From positions 23,197,146-23,261,145 of the forward strand of contig NC_052399.1 in NCBI RefSeq assembly GCF_009389715.1: DNA of 64,000 nt, in the 5' to 3' direction. Of this stretch, positions 23,903-34,580 are shown one piece after another. The translations under genes and the position numbers were made by a program. Each line of letters begins with the position of its first letter. Within the stretch, counting starts at the first letter, position 1. This DNA comes from Phoenix dactylifera (Eukaryota > Streptophyta > Magnoliopsida > Arecales > Arecaceae). The notes beneath the pieces are model-generated. The model searched no databases. It was not told the DNA's origin and worked only from the letters and a program-made list of their open reading frames with translations.

Positions 23903-25570
23903 ACTCAGCGGTAGAAAGTCATGGGGTTTCCTTGAGTTAAGGTGGCAATCAATGCCGCCGAGCTGCTGCTGCCCGACATCCAGATCTCGGGGAAGGCGAG
24001 CGTGCTGTGGCAGCCTTTCGTATATGAGGATGTGGCTAGGTTCTGCTACGGTTGCGGGCGGATTGAGCACCCAAAGACGGATTGTAGGTTCTGGCGCCAG
24101 TACTAGAGGAAGAGGTGCTGGAGCGGATGCCCATGGTGGTGGAGAATGGCGACAACAGGGAGGAGCCGGATTTTAGCTCTAGCGAGGAGATTTGGTGACC
24201 AATCTTCAGCCCGTGGCTGGCGGTAACGAAGATCCGGCTGCCTCGGGCTGCAAAGGGACCACCACGACCAAGGAAGATGGCCGAGTCGTCCTCCTCTAGG
24301 CCGCAATCCCTGCCCAACCGTCCGAGTTCCTTAGGTTCACCGTCGGACTCGGACAACTCGCAAAAATCGGTGAAGGTGGCGCGGCGACGCTCCCCCCCGA
24401 TGGTCTAGTCAGCCGACGTGGGCGCTAACTCAAGCTCGAGGTCGAGATCGACTCAAGGTTGTGGCCGAGTCGGGTTGAACTTTGACCTGCTGGGCCGGCC
24501 GGGGTGTAGGCTTGCCCAAACGTCTAGATGACGGAAGCGGGATTGGGCTAGTCCAACAAACGTCCCAGAAGCCCGGCATCCGGTCAGGCCAAAGTGGATC
24601 TAGGTCAAAGTAATGGGGGTTGGCATGGGAGTTTGGGCCGGGCCACCTACTCCACTGAGCTCGGTGCAATCGAGGCGCCTGAGCGTCGGGCCGGGCTCGA
24701 GCTCGTGGGAGCAGGGGTTGCCCACCTTCTGCCTCTCCTCGGGCATCTTCTCTGATGCAGACGCCTCCAATCTCGGCAACCCTCGGCCCTTCCTCGCCTT
24801 TGTCGGGGGTGTTGATGGTGGGACCTCCCGGGATTGCTCCGAGTGTCGCCTCGCGGGGCAGTGGCACCCTAGGAGGCTCGGACACGGGATCCTTGGAGTC
24901 TGGGCCAAGTAGGGATGCGACCGAGCAGGAGGTCAACGACAGTGGGCTGGTGGCTGGCCGTCCAGCTGCTAATGGTGTTGAAGGCCCTTGGATCACCTCA
25001 AGATGGTGATGCTGGTGCGTTCGACGGTGATGGGGGAGTTAATTGCTTTGGCTGAGGGGGAAGGGGGTGGTAGTGGGCCGGCCCAACGTGGGGAAGACTG
25101 GTGGGTCCCTGTGCGGCGAGGAGCTGGGGCGAAATTGCAGAATGATGCGGAATGAAAATGTTTATTTGGAATTGTAGGGGAGTGGCCAAGCCTTCCTTTA
25201 ACTCCCCGTTTAGAAGACTGGTCCAAGTGAACGGCCTGGACATCTTGTGCAAGGCGCGTCTCTCTGGAAAGGGCCTCCATCGAGTTTCGTGTTGCCTGTT
25301 TGCTGCTTAGGAGTCTATTGCTGTAGAGTCTCAAGGCTTTTCTAGAGGTATTTTAGTCTTGTAGAAGCGGAGTGTTGCCATGGTGGATGTGTTCCATAAC
25401 TACCCCCAAAAAGTTGTAATGGTAATCCCTGAACCAAATGAAATCCCATGGATTATGTCTGGTGTATCGGCCAATACTGACTACAGGATGAGAGCCATCT
25501 CGGGTGAGATTACAAATCTTGTCTCATAGGGGATTCTTATAGTGGTTGCGGGCGACTTCAATTGCATTCA
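23903..25570 (+). mobile_element. LINE (L1-type) fragment: end of ORF1 and start of ORF2
   Basis: The frame from 23942 to 24106 encodes VLWQPFVYEDVARF followed by the zinc knuckle CYGCGRIEHPKTDC (C-X2-C-X4-H-X4-C), as in ORF1 of plant L1 LINEs, then a stop. From 25152 a frame starts MKMFIWNCRGVAKPSF, the start of the ORF2 apurinic endonuclease. After stops and frameshifts the endonuclease motif VVAGDFNCI appears at about 25540-25568. Reverse transcriptase and the 3' end are missing: the fragment stops at the joint with block B. It is inactive. Confidence 0.75.
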
Positions 25571-25995
25571 GTGAGTGTATTGTCTTCGGAACGACGAGTC
25601 ATGTTTAGTACGAGGCGAACAGAGCATCGTTTTGGGTTGCTTCTTTTGTTGTACATCATTCCGGCGAAATGCTGTGGTCTGTGGACGAATGATGCAACTT
25701 TGCCAACCTCACTGCAGGATATTTTACTTTTTGACTCTTAAAGATGTATCTATACCTAATTCGTGTGAGGTCCAATTTTGGTATTGCGTCTAAAAATTAC
25801 TATATCCATGAAAAGAAAGTTTTATCTTGCGAACAAAATATACAGTATAGAGAACTGTTCCTCCCACTCTTTATCAACTTCTTTTGTCAGATTACTCTGG
25901 GTACACTCACGCTTGTCTAGTATGAGCCGCCGGTATATGTATATATATATATAAAACAAAACAAAATGTACAGTTTTAACAGTTTGACGATACAA

Positions 25996-26464
25996 TTAGA
26001 ACAGCTTGCCGGCAAACTCCTAAATGTCTTCATCATTGCGTAAGGGAGAAGCATATGATGCGAGGTCTTTGAGCTCAGGGAGGCTCCTTCCTAGCTGCAA
26101 TGCCATCTTGATCTCAAATAACTTCCCATTCTCCCTCTTCTGCAGATCTCTTTCCCCCAAATTCGCCTCGATTTCTTGTTGCAACCACCTATAGAAGCCG
26201 CCGCAGTTGCGGAACGGCTCAAACACCATTCCGACCTGCCCACCGTGCTCCATGGTGTTCACTGCAGCTGCAGGCCCCCACCGACAACCCCAAGCAATGC
26301 AGGCAATTGGCCAAGAGCTTTGGAAGAGAGATCCTACCCTTGATTCTGACATTAGAAGGGGCATGAAGACTCGCAGAAAACCTGCTGCCGTATCGAACTG
26401 ACGGTGATTCTGCTGCGGCGGCGGCTGACGATGAGAGTAGTTTCTGGGCTTGAAGAGCTGCCAT
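25996..26464 (-). pseudogene. Internally deleted third copy of the At4g22030-like gene
   Basis: The minus strand starts at an ATG (26464) with MAALQAQKLLSSS and continues to SLPKLLAN, matching residues 8 to about 50 of the full genes. It then jumps to sequence equivalent to residue 331 onward (LLGVVGG, VNTMEHGGQVGMVFE), so about 280 residues are deleted. The reading frame shifts near 26270. A stop replaces a valine codon near the end (DEDI, stop, EFAGKLF), and the original terminator stands at 25996-25998. It differs at many residues from copies A and B, so it is an older, separate paralogue and not a fragment of either. Confidence 0.85.
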
Positions 26465-26605
26465 CTCTGCGTTCCTGCTGCTTTCAGCTTCAGGTTTCTT
26501 CTTCTTCTTCTTCTCCTTCTTCCGGAGTTGTAGTTTGTGCTGGTTTTCGTTTTTGAGATGCAAGGAGGGCTAATGTTTGTGGTGAGATGGGAAGCTTGGG
26601 TGCTT

Positions 26606-26612
26606 ATTTATA
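26606..26612 (-). promoter_or_regulatory. TATA box of the pseudogene copy
   Basis: Minus-strand TATAAAT about 145 bases upstream of the pseudogene ATG at 26464; the equivalent sequence in block A is the orphan promoter at 20061. Confidence 0.5.
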
Positions 26613-27595
26613 ATAGCGTTGGCTATGATGCCGAGTTGAGGTCAGAGTGCCGTTGTTGACTGACTTGGTTTACGGTTCAAACATCAGAATAACGGAATTG
26701 GGAGAAGTCTAAGCGGTGGAACCCGTCAATTGGCTTGGGTTGGACCTTCCGACTGGGTAAAACCTAAAACCGAGACCTGGTCCTGCACCTATCCCTTGAA
26801 CGTGTATTTGTGAAACTTGGCGAGCAGTAACAAAGAATTGTCATTGGATGGAAAGACGTTTATGGTTTGTAGGTTTTGACTTACTAATTAACCTCGGCCA
26901 AGTTTTACCCAAAAAAATAAAAATAAAAATGCTCGTTGCTTTTACATCTTATTATAGGGGGTGGGTGGTGATTAAAATTTAGGAATTAAGATTGGTATTA
27001 AGATTACTTCATTATGGCAAGTCCAACATAAAAGATACGGTCCGAGTTGTATCTTTTGCAGGATAGAATAATTAATTTTTTTTATAATGAGAACTGTTGG
27101 ATTGCTTCTTGCACAAATTTTAAAGTATTTTTTATTTTTTTTGCTTATCTATCTGTATAAATTAAGTTCAAAGTGACTAGATTTGTTTGGAGGAAGCCGA
27201 ATCCTTATTCCGCGTTTAAGAAAACGGTAAGATTGTGTGCTTTCGTAAAGAACGTACCAGACAGTACGTAATGTCATGGACACCTTAAAAACCAGTGTCA
27301 TTAGGGGGGGAGAGAGAGAGAGAGAGAGAGTTCCAGTTATTTTAAAACATTTTCTCTTAAAGACACTGGGAATTTCTTGCGACATTTTATAACCAGAAAA
27401 ACAAGTCTCAAAAAAATTCTCAAGACATCATACAATTTCCATTCATCCCAGAAGCCACTGGGTACATATACATCTCCAAAGTATTACCGTACCAAAGTAA
27501 TTTACATGCAAACAAGCTGCTTTCCTTTTGCATACTAACGGATCGTAATTAATGTTTACATTAACAGTCAGTCAAGTGGGGAAAACCAATTACAG

Positions 27596-28894
27596 TCAGA
27601 ATAGCTTCCCAGCAAATTCTTTAACATCTTCGTCATTAGAAGAAGGGGAAGCATAGGATGCAAAGCCTTTGAGCTCGGAGAGGCTTCTCCCAAGCTGCAA
27701 AGCCATCTTCATCCGAAACAACTCCCCATTCTCCCTCTTCTCCACCTCACTTTCCCTCAAGTTGGACCCGATTTCCTCTTGCAACTTCCGGTAGAAACCG
27801 CTTAAGTTGCGGCAGAGCTCGAACACCATTCCCACCTGCCCGCCGTGCTCCAGGGTATTCACTACTGCTGCAAGCGCCCCTCCGACGACCCCGAAGAGCA
27901 CGGGCAATGGGCTGTCAACAGGAGAACCTATCAAACCAGCCCCAACTGCAGCCAGGCCGGCGAATAGAGGTCCGGCGATAGCTAAAGTTTTGTTAATGTT
28001 CAACACCAGCTTGCCCACTCTCACATACTCCTCCTCATCCTTCATCTTCAGAACTCTAAGAATTCCCATCATCTCCTCTTCCAGTTCCTTGCTCCAACCA
28101 TTGCCTGCCATCCCATTAACGCATGCTTTCTTCGTTTCTTGCTCCCTTTTTCGCGTTTTAGGCCACCAACATGTAGGCTCCACGGTCTCTGGGAACTTCT
28201 CGAGCATCCCGGGAAGCAAAGGAAGCGGATAAGCCTTGTCGAGTGCGAGGACTTTCGCCATAGCCTCCGCGATGTCCGATTCGGCAGGCGCTCCGAGCGC
28301 GAGAGTGCTGTGGATCGATCTTTCGAGCTGCTTACACAATCTCGCGGCATTCCTTTGCTCTTCCGCTAGCTGAGAAGGCTGGATCTTGTTGACGAGCAGC
28401 ATCATCCCAGTTGCTGCGGTGAACAAGGCCACGGACGAGAGCTTGAAGGCTAAGACATGGGGTGCTGCTTCCCCCACCGTGACAGCCGCGGAGATGCCGG
28501 CCATGAGGGAAGCAGTGAGATTGATGGAGTTGATGGAGTGGAGGAAGAGGTGGTTCCAGTTGTTCCTCTGCTCTCCAATGATGGCGTGCATCTCAGCTCG
28601 CTCTGCTGCGGCCTCAGCGATCGCCGAGAGTTTGGCTACCAGGTGATCATCTTTATGATCGGCTGTCATCGGCTGATGGGGTTGCGAGTAGCTAAGGTCG
28701 TCGGAATTATGTTCTTTAAGGCCGAGTTGTTCCATCTTGATCGAGGCTGGGAGCTTTGGAAGGGAGATGCCCTTTGCTCTCGGACGGGAGGGGACATGAA
28801 GAGCGGCGCAAATCCGTCGTTCATTTGAGAAGGAAGAAGAGGACAGGAGATGGCTACCTTGCAGAGCGGCCATGTTTATAGATCTTTGCAGCAA
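27596..28894 (-). CDS. Conserved plant protein, 'probable F-box protein At4g22030' type, tandem copy B
   Basis: Intronless, 432 residues, same architecture as the copy at 21064-22362: Ser-rich basic N-terminus, helical segment at 88-107, hydrophobic hairpin at about 126-168, second hydrophobic region at 303-346, and an acidic C-terminal end DEDVKEFAGKLF. It differs from copy A at residues 31 (A for G), 69 (Y for N), 71 (Q for K), 104 (A for T), 258 (C for Y) and 357 (V for M). I count about nine base differences over 1299, most of them amino-acid changing. A TATA box stands at 28999-29008. Both copies look intact and could be expressed. Molecular function is unknown; the family label 'F-box' is not supported by a visible F-box. 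Confidence 0.85.
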   Translation of the reverse strand: MLQRSINMAALQGSHLLSSSSFSNERRICAALHVPSRPRAKGISLPKLPASIKMEQLGLKEHNSDDLSYSQPHQPMTADHKDDHLVAKLSAIAEAAAERAEMHAIIGEQRNNWNHLFLHSINSINLTASLMAGISAAVTVGEAAPHVLAFKLSSVALFTAATGMMLLVNKIQPSQLAEEQRNAARLCKQLERSIHSTLALGAPAESDIAEAMAKVLALDKAYPLPLLPGMLEKFPETVEPTCWWPKTRKREQETKKACVNGMAGNGWSKELEEEMMGILRVLKMKDEEEYVRVGKLVLNINKTLAIAGPLFAGLAAVGAGLIGSPVDSPLPVLFGVVGGALAAVVNTLEHGGQVGMVFELCRNLSGFYRKLQEEIGSNLRESEVEKRENGELFRMKMALQLGRSLSELKGFASYASPSSNDEDVKEFAGKLF

Positions 28895-28998
28895 GATCTC
28901 TTTAATTTGTGTGGGTTGTGGTGGTGTGGTCGCTTAGATATCTCTCTTGTTTTGAGGCTTGTTTGCTGTGACGAGGATGAGAGAGGCCCAGGTTATAC

Positions 28999-29008
28999 CT
29001 ATATATAG
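28999..29008 (-). promoter_or_regulatory. TATA box of tandem copy B
   Basis: Minus-strand CTATATATAG about 105 bases upstream of the first ATG at 28894, identical to that of copy A. Confidence 0.6.
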
Positions 29009-29339
29009 ACATGGCTGTGGACTGAGTCGGTGGTTGAGATTTTTACTTGGTTTTCAAGTCGCAATCTTGACTCTTGACCAGGCAACGCTGTTTGAATTGG
29101 TTAAATCTGAAGCAAAAAGCTCCTTTGAAGGGGAAACCGTCAACGGCCCCGCATGGGTGAGACTGTTATGGGAGTTGATATGGTAAGCCTTGGGCGATGG
29201 GCCTTGGCCGTTGGGGGAGACTCTTTCTCCTTCCTGTGCCTCTCGAGTATGCCAACCTTAACTATATATGGATTAATTAGAATGTATTACCAATAATACG
29301 ATGGACTATAAAGGGTTGTATAAAAATGAACATGAGAAT

Positions 29340-30361
29340 AGGGGTGGCAAAATATGACCCGACCCGCCAACTCGACCCGTGTTCGACCCGCCATAAATAG
29401 ATTTGGGTTTGGCCTAAACGGATTCGGGTCGTAAACAGGTTGACTTGTTTATTAATTGGGTCAGATATGAGTTTTAGATGTCTGATCTGCCTAACCGTTT
29501 AACCCGTTTATAATTTCATGCCCAAGTTTTTTTTGTTTGTTTGTTTATTTGCTCGCTAGGAGCCTGGGACGGCTGGGAGGGTGGGACGATGGGCAGCCCA
29601 TAGAAAAATCCCCAATCCCCTCACGGCTCACCCTCACTCCCACAAACCTTCTCCCCCTCCCACCCTCCCTCCTTCGGTCCTTCCCGTTCTCAAAAATCCA
29701 TGAGCGTCAACAAAGAAGAGCTCAGAGTTCCTTTCCCTTTTTTCATTCCTGTTTGCTGGAGGGCCCGAAGCTCCTCGCGAGGCCCTCGGACGCCGACGAA
29801 CCCCGCGACGCCCCCGGACGCCGCCGACCCCCGTGACACCCCCGAACGCTGCCGACCCCCGTGACACCCCGAACGCTGCCGACCTGAAATTGAGCGGCGA
29901 CGGGGGCTAGGGTTAGGGTTTCGGGCCCTCCCCTCTCTTCGTTCTCCTTCTTCGGCGATGAGAAAGTACGAGTTCTTCGTCTTCTTCCATGGGGGTTGGG
30001 GGTTTGCCGTTTGCAGAAGGATGGGATCATGGAGGAAGACAGAGTAGGGTCGGCTATGGGTGAAATTTTGAATCGGTGGTTCTCCACTGCGGAGGAATTT
30101 GAAATTTTGGAGGAAGAGATTAGGGCGCCATTAGGGCTGGCTGTGAGCCTGTGAATCTGTGATCATTGTTGTCCCTTTTTTTTTATTATTAAACGGATTA
30201 AACGGGTCGGGTCGGGTTATCCGTTTAATAAACAAGCCAGGTTCAGGTTGCAATTTAATGACCTGTTTATTAAACAGGTCGGGTTCAGATTTACAATTTT
30301 CTGACCTGATCTGCATCTGACCCGACCCGTTTATGACTGACCCGCCCCGATTGCCACCCCT
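29340..30361. mobile_element. Mutator-like (MULE-type) non-autonomous element, 1022 bp, 10-bp target-site duplication
   Basis: Ends AGGGGTGGCAA and TTGCCACCCCT are perfect inverted repeats. The 10-bp sequence ACATGAGAAT flanks both sides (29330-29339, 30362-30371), and block A shows the empty site at the same place. Long subterminal inverted segments repeat GACCCG(A/T)C and CGTTTATTAAAC-like motifs. The middle (about 29560-30110) is GC-rich and unlike the ends. It includes CTAGGGTTAGGGTTTC, a motif typical of plant 5' untranslated regions, and a minisatellite of about 28 bp with GACCCCCGTGACACC. It may be captured gene DNA. No transposase is present. Confidence 0.85.
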
Positions 30362-31274
30362 ACATGAGAATGTAAATATCAAAAAGGAATTCAAGGAAGA
30401 TATAAAGAGGGAGGCGCCTCGTGTAAGTGATTTTACCCATGGTATTGAACCAAGCCAGGAGTTCAGTCAAAACCATGATAAATGCCATGCACGTAGCCCT
30501 TTGAATCTATCTTATGATCTAAATGAGATTGCTCTTTTTTCGTGTGGATATATGAACCACATATGAACAATTGGTCGGTCATGATACCATGGTAGTACTT
30601 GTCAATGGTGGTGATCGTTTTGGATTTTTTCAGCAAAAACGAGAAAATCTCTGTTCCAAAATCTTGAACGTTGACTTGCGCCTTACCATGCCGGCCCCTA
30701 CGCAAGAAAGAGAGAGAGAGCGTTCAAGATCTTGAGGCAGAAAGCACAGGAAGTGCTGGCCTGATGCATCGAACGGTTAAAATTGCTCGATCAGATGATC
30801 AACCAGGCCATTCATTCAACTTTAGCACATACTAATTCAAACGGATCAATTGAATGCTGGCTTGGACGCTGACTTGATTAAAAGTCAGCAAAAAGTTGCG
30901 AGTGGTGTGAGCTACCAGGAAGCCGAGAGCAGAATTTTCCGGTGGTGTGCGTGATGGCTCCGACAGGCCAAGACTCAGATCGGAGGTCCACGGGAAGATA
31001 CATACGGAGTGAGAACCTGAAACGTCAACAAAATCGGAGATAAGCGGCCAACGAAGTGACACGTAGGATCTGATGGCCTAGTGGCAAATCAGACTCGTCC
31101 ACAAATTAACGAAACAGGTTACGTAATCTGACTCTTTTGATTTCTGTCTTGCCTAACTTTTATAAAGAGGCTCCGGCCTCGTTCGTGCATGGTCCAATTA
31201 ACCAACTAATCTGACTCTTTTTAAGTAAAAGATGCTATATATCTAATCCACGTATGTCATCTCTCTTATCCCTT

Positions 31275-31622
31275 GATTTTTTTTTTATTTATATTAATTT
31301 GTTTTAATGTGCATTGCACAACAATTAATACTAAGGTATGTAATCCAATAGTGTAAATTTAATTTAAAATTGTTCAAGAGAAAAAATCATAGCCTCTGAG
31401 GAACGGTGCAATTGTATGTTTAGTCTCACATTGGTTATTCGCTGAGGAGATATTGGATACTTATAAAAAACTAAGGAATCCAAAAAATATTTTTCGACTA
31501 GCCATGTTGGATGAAGTCTTGGATTGTGACATAGCCAATAAAAATTGTTAGAAATACCCTCTCTTAATACCCGTGTGGCTTCACAATTTAAATCAAATTT
31601 TAAAATAAAATTATTCACCAAG
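31275..31622. mobile_element. Block-B-specific insertion of about 350 bp, unclassified
   Basis: Block A reads CCTTGATG then TTTAGTTTC; block B reads CCTTGAT, then about 350 bases, then GATGTCTAATTTC. The insertion starts with a T-rich tract and contains TAGTCTCACATTGGTTATTC and GGATACTTATAAAA, phrases common in plant retroelement remnants. I could not define terminal repeats. Confidence 0.55.
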
Positions 31623-32066
31623 CATAGATGTCTAATTTCGACATTCCTATCAATAACGCACTAAAACTACGCATAAAATTGACTCATTTTGTCATATATA
31701 CTAATCTATAATTGACAGTTATAATATTAGCACATATTGCAAAAAAATTGTTTTATTGCCATGTTTATTGCAGGTGCATAATATATTTTGTTTCTTGGCA
31801 TGGCAACCAACTTAAAAGTAATACATTTATAGGTTCGGGTCGTATCTTTCATGCGAATAAAATGATTGATCTTCTTTTGCAATGTGGTATGTCGGATGGC
31901 ACCCTGCACAACTCTCAAATCAATGCAAAATTTACATTCACTAGCCCGCACAAATCTCAAAGCGATGTTTGTGTTGTTCACCGGTGGACCACTACCTTGT
32001 ATTTACTATAATGATATCAAAGAGGCATCGGAGTAAAGTGCAAACTCGACCGGGCTTAGTGATTTA

Positions 32067-33155
32067 GGTCTTGTTTGGGGGAGCTGTTAGTAGTAGAGCT
32101 TTTAGAAGTAGAGCTGTTGGAAGTAGAGTTGTCTGAAGCAGAGCGTTTATAAAAAGCTATTTACTGTTTGGTAACTACATTTCTAAAGTGCTGTGGCACT
32201 TTAACATGTATTTGGTAAACAAACTGAGAAAGTACTTTTGTGTGACAAAATGATCATAAAGGACATTATCAGTATTATATAACAGAACATAATAAAATAT
32301 AATATGTATTAATACATAAATATATGATATAATATAATATTAATGTAATGTAATATAATATTATTATAATATAGTACTATAATATTATGTATTATAGAAT
32401 AATAATTTAATATAATATTAAATTATTTAACATAACATATCAATATATTATGATATAATGTAATATAATATTATATTTATAGTATAATACAATAATAAAT
32501 ATATAAAATATTATAATTATTAGTGTAAATTAATTTTTCATCCTTCTAATGACCATTTATCTCTCTAACATATTTTCTAGCTAGGTGATAGAATTGGTTA
32601 AATAAATATTGATATTTTTATTTATTTATTTATTTATTTATTTAGATCAGATTATTTGCCACTCATTATTTTTTTATTTAGTTATTTATTTATTATTTTA
32701 TTTCGTTGAAATATAGAGGGGTCACCGGCCATGGGTGGTGGTCGACATGGTGGCTGCTATCGTGAGCAGCCATAAGCTCCCAAAACAAAAAAAAAAGAAA
32801 AAAGAAAGAAGAGGAAGAAGGAACAAAGACGGCGACGTTGAGAGGAAGAAGAAGATAGAGAGGGAGAGGGAGAGGATGGGTGAGAGAGGAAGAGGCGGGA
32901 TGAGGGTTTTGGGGAAAAAAATGAGATTTAAATGGGGGTATTTTGGTTCAAAAAAACAGCTTTCCGACAAAACTGAAAACAACATTTTCGGAAAGCTCCA
33001 AATTGGAGCTTCTCCCCAAAAGCTGTTTTCAGCTTCCCACAAAAGCTAAAACAGCTTTCTGAAATTTTTACCAAACATCATTTTTTATCTAAAAGTACTT
33101 TTAGAGGGCCATAAAAGTACTTTTTGGCCCTCCAAAAGGTCCCTTAAACAAGACC
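32067..33155. mobile_element. Harbinger-like (TTA-flanked) non-autonomous element, about 1.09 kb
   Basis: Left end GGTCTTGTTTGGGGGA and right end TCCCTTAAACAAGACC are inverted repeats (14 of 16 match). TTA stands directly outside both ends (32064-32066, 33156-33158), as for PIF/Harbinger insertions. Subterminal regions repeat AGCTTTT/AAAAGCT motifs. The middle has a TATAAT-rich stretch (32270-32530), a (TTTA)n run near 32615-32645 and a purine-rich stretch at 32780-32900. The open frames there are low-complexity and not genes. Confidence 0.7.
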
Positions 33156-33158
33156 TTA

Positions 33159-34320
33159 GTGTAACAGAGTGGATGCGGCATCTTCATTTGTGACATTTTC
33201 TTCTGAAATTTTTTTGGCAGGCAAGGTCTCATTTAACATTTCATTATAACACTGCCATTTGATGCATGCGGAACGGCATATGCCACTTTAATTTAATGGA
33301 TGATAGAGATGCACAAGGGTATGATGCATTGGGCCTATCATCTATGTGACTCTTATGTGTGACATGGCAAAACGCAAACTTTTTTATACAACTACACCAC
33401 CCTTCCTCGGTTGCCTTGGAATACGTTGAGAAAATACAAAGTAATAAAGTGCACAAGGAACTAGGATGGCGATTGGCTCCCACACTTCCCATTATCTTTT
33501 TGTCGGTGGAATCTTGGAAATAAATTTTGAACTGGATTTAAACATCCAAAGCTTTCCATGTTGCATGATCGGCACCTTCCCATTATTCTCTTCCACTTCT
33601 CTCTTCGTTCTCCTTGGAATCAGAGGATATATCGTATGAATACCAGAAGATATGATTACAATACCCTAGCATCCAAACTATCTTTGATACATCACAAATG
33701 CTCATGTCCACTAGTATCAGATTTTTAGCAGACCTAGATCCGACATGTGCCAACCTTGATTAAGTTCACATGGGATCCATATGCATCTAAGGTTAAAATC
33801 GAATTGAATATTAGGATATTTGTATCTATAATTATTTTGTTTAACGAATACAGATACGGATATGGATGTTAGCTACAAAAATTTATATCCAAATTTGTTT
33901 TAAATGGATATGGATAAAAATCGGATAGCAAAAATATGGATATAAATATGAATATAAGTCGGATAATTAAATTTATGAGTTATGACCACAGAAGTAAAGA
34001 TATTATAAAGTAAAAGATAAATCAAATTAATAATATATTAATGTTATCATTTATTTTTCTCAAAAGTTAATGCGTGCTGTATAAAATTAAATAGTTACAA
34101 ATAAAATCGGATATTCGGATTCAGATCAGATAGTTATCTATCTATATCCATATTTATTTTTTTAATAGATAGGGATATGGATATGCATACCAATCAAATA
34201 TTTATTTATTTTTTGTATCCGGGCCACTTTAAACTGGCCACCATCTGTGAATAAGACATCACTAAGAAATCAAAAAACGAAGGCAGGGTAGATATTCCCA
34301 AGAGGCCAACATACCAGCCT
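33159..34320. other. Intergenic DNA rich in GGATATGGATA-type repeats
   Basis: Between about 33780 and 34220 the sequence repeats variants of GGATATGGATA and their complements, as in degenerate interspersed repeats. No gene is visible. Confidence 0.4.
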
Positions 34321-34321
34321 T

Positions 34322-34580
34322 CGTGGCGGATTCGGATTCGGATGGGGATGCTGCTTCTCGAGTTGAAGCTGCTAATGCCCTATCTTTCTTTTCTACTGCC
34401 CTTAGCTATCGCTTTTCAGCTGAATAATTTGAAGATCTGGCATTCTCCACCGACCTCTGTGGGACATTTACGGGGATCAAAGAAAGTACTATTGACTTCA
34501 TCCATCGGTGGAGGAATCTTGCATCAAGAGCTGGGCAATTGGCAGCTAAGATCAAAATCCATGGTTTCGCCTACCAGTGA
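34322..34580 (+). mobile_element. LTR-retrotransposon gag fragment
   Basis: In the frame starting near 34322 the translation reads ADSDSDGDAASRVEAANALS, a stop, then FEDLAFSTDLCGTFTGIKES, TIDFIHRWRNLASRAGQLA. The pattern (E/S)TIDFIHRWRNL is close to the conserved core of plant retrotransposon gag (Retrotrans_gag, ESxxDFIxRWRN). It is interrupted by a stop and lacks pol sequence nearby, so it is a dead fragment. Confidence 0.45.

Larger units (their letters stand above)
25571..31833. repeat. Tandem segmental duplication, block B
   Basis: Second copy of block A. It differs by an extra 730-bp stretch with a third gene copy (25842-26572), a 1022-bp Mutator-like insertion (29340-30361), an insertion of about 350 bp (about 31275-31622) and one of about 95 bp near 25622-25718. 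Similarity to block A ends at TTTATAGGTTC (about 31833). Confidence 0.85.

Noticed and set aside
24430-24996. 188-residue minus-strand frame
   Set aside because: GC-rich antisense shadow of the LINE fragment; Pro/Arg-rich with no recognisable domain.
32722-33042. Overlapping frames of about 105 residues on both strands
   Set aside because: Low-complexity purine/pyrimidine tract inside the Harbinger-like element.
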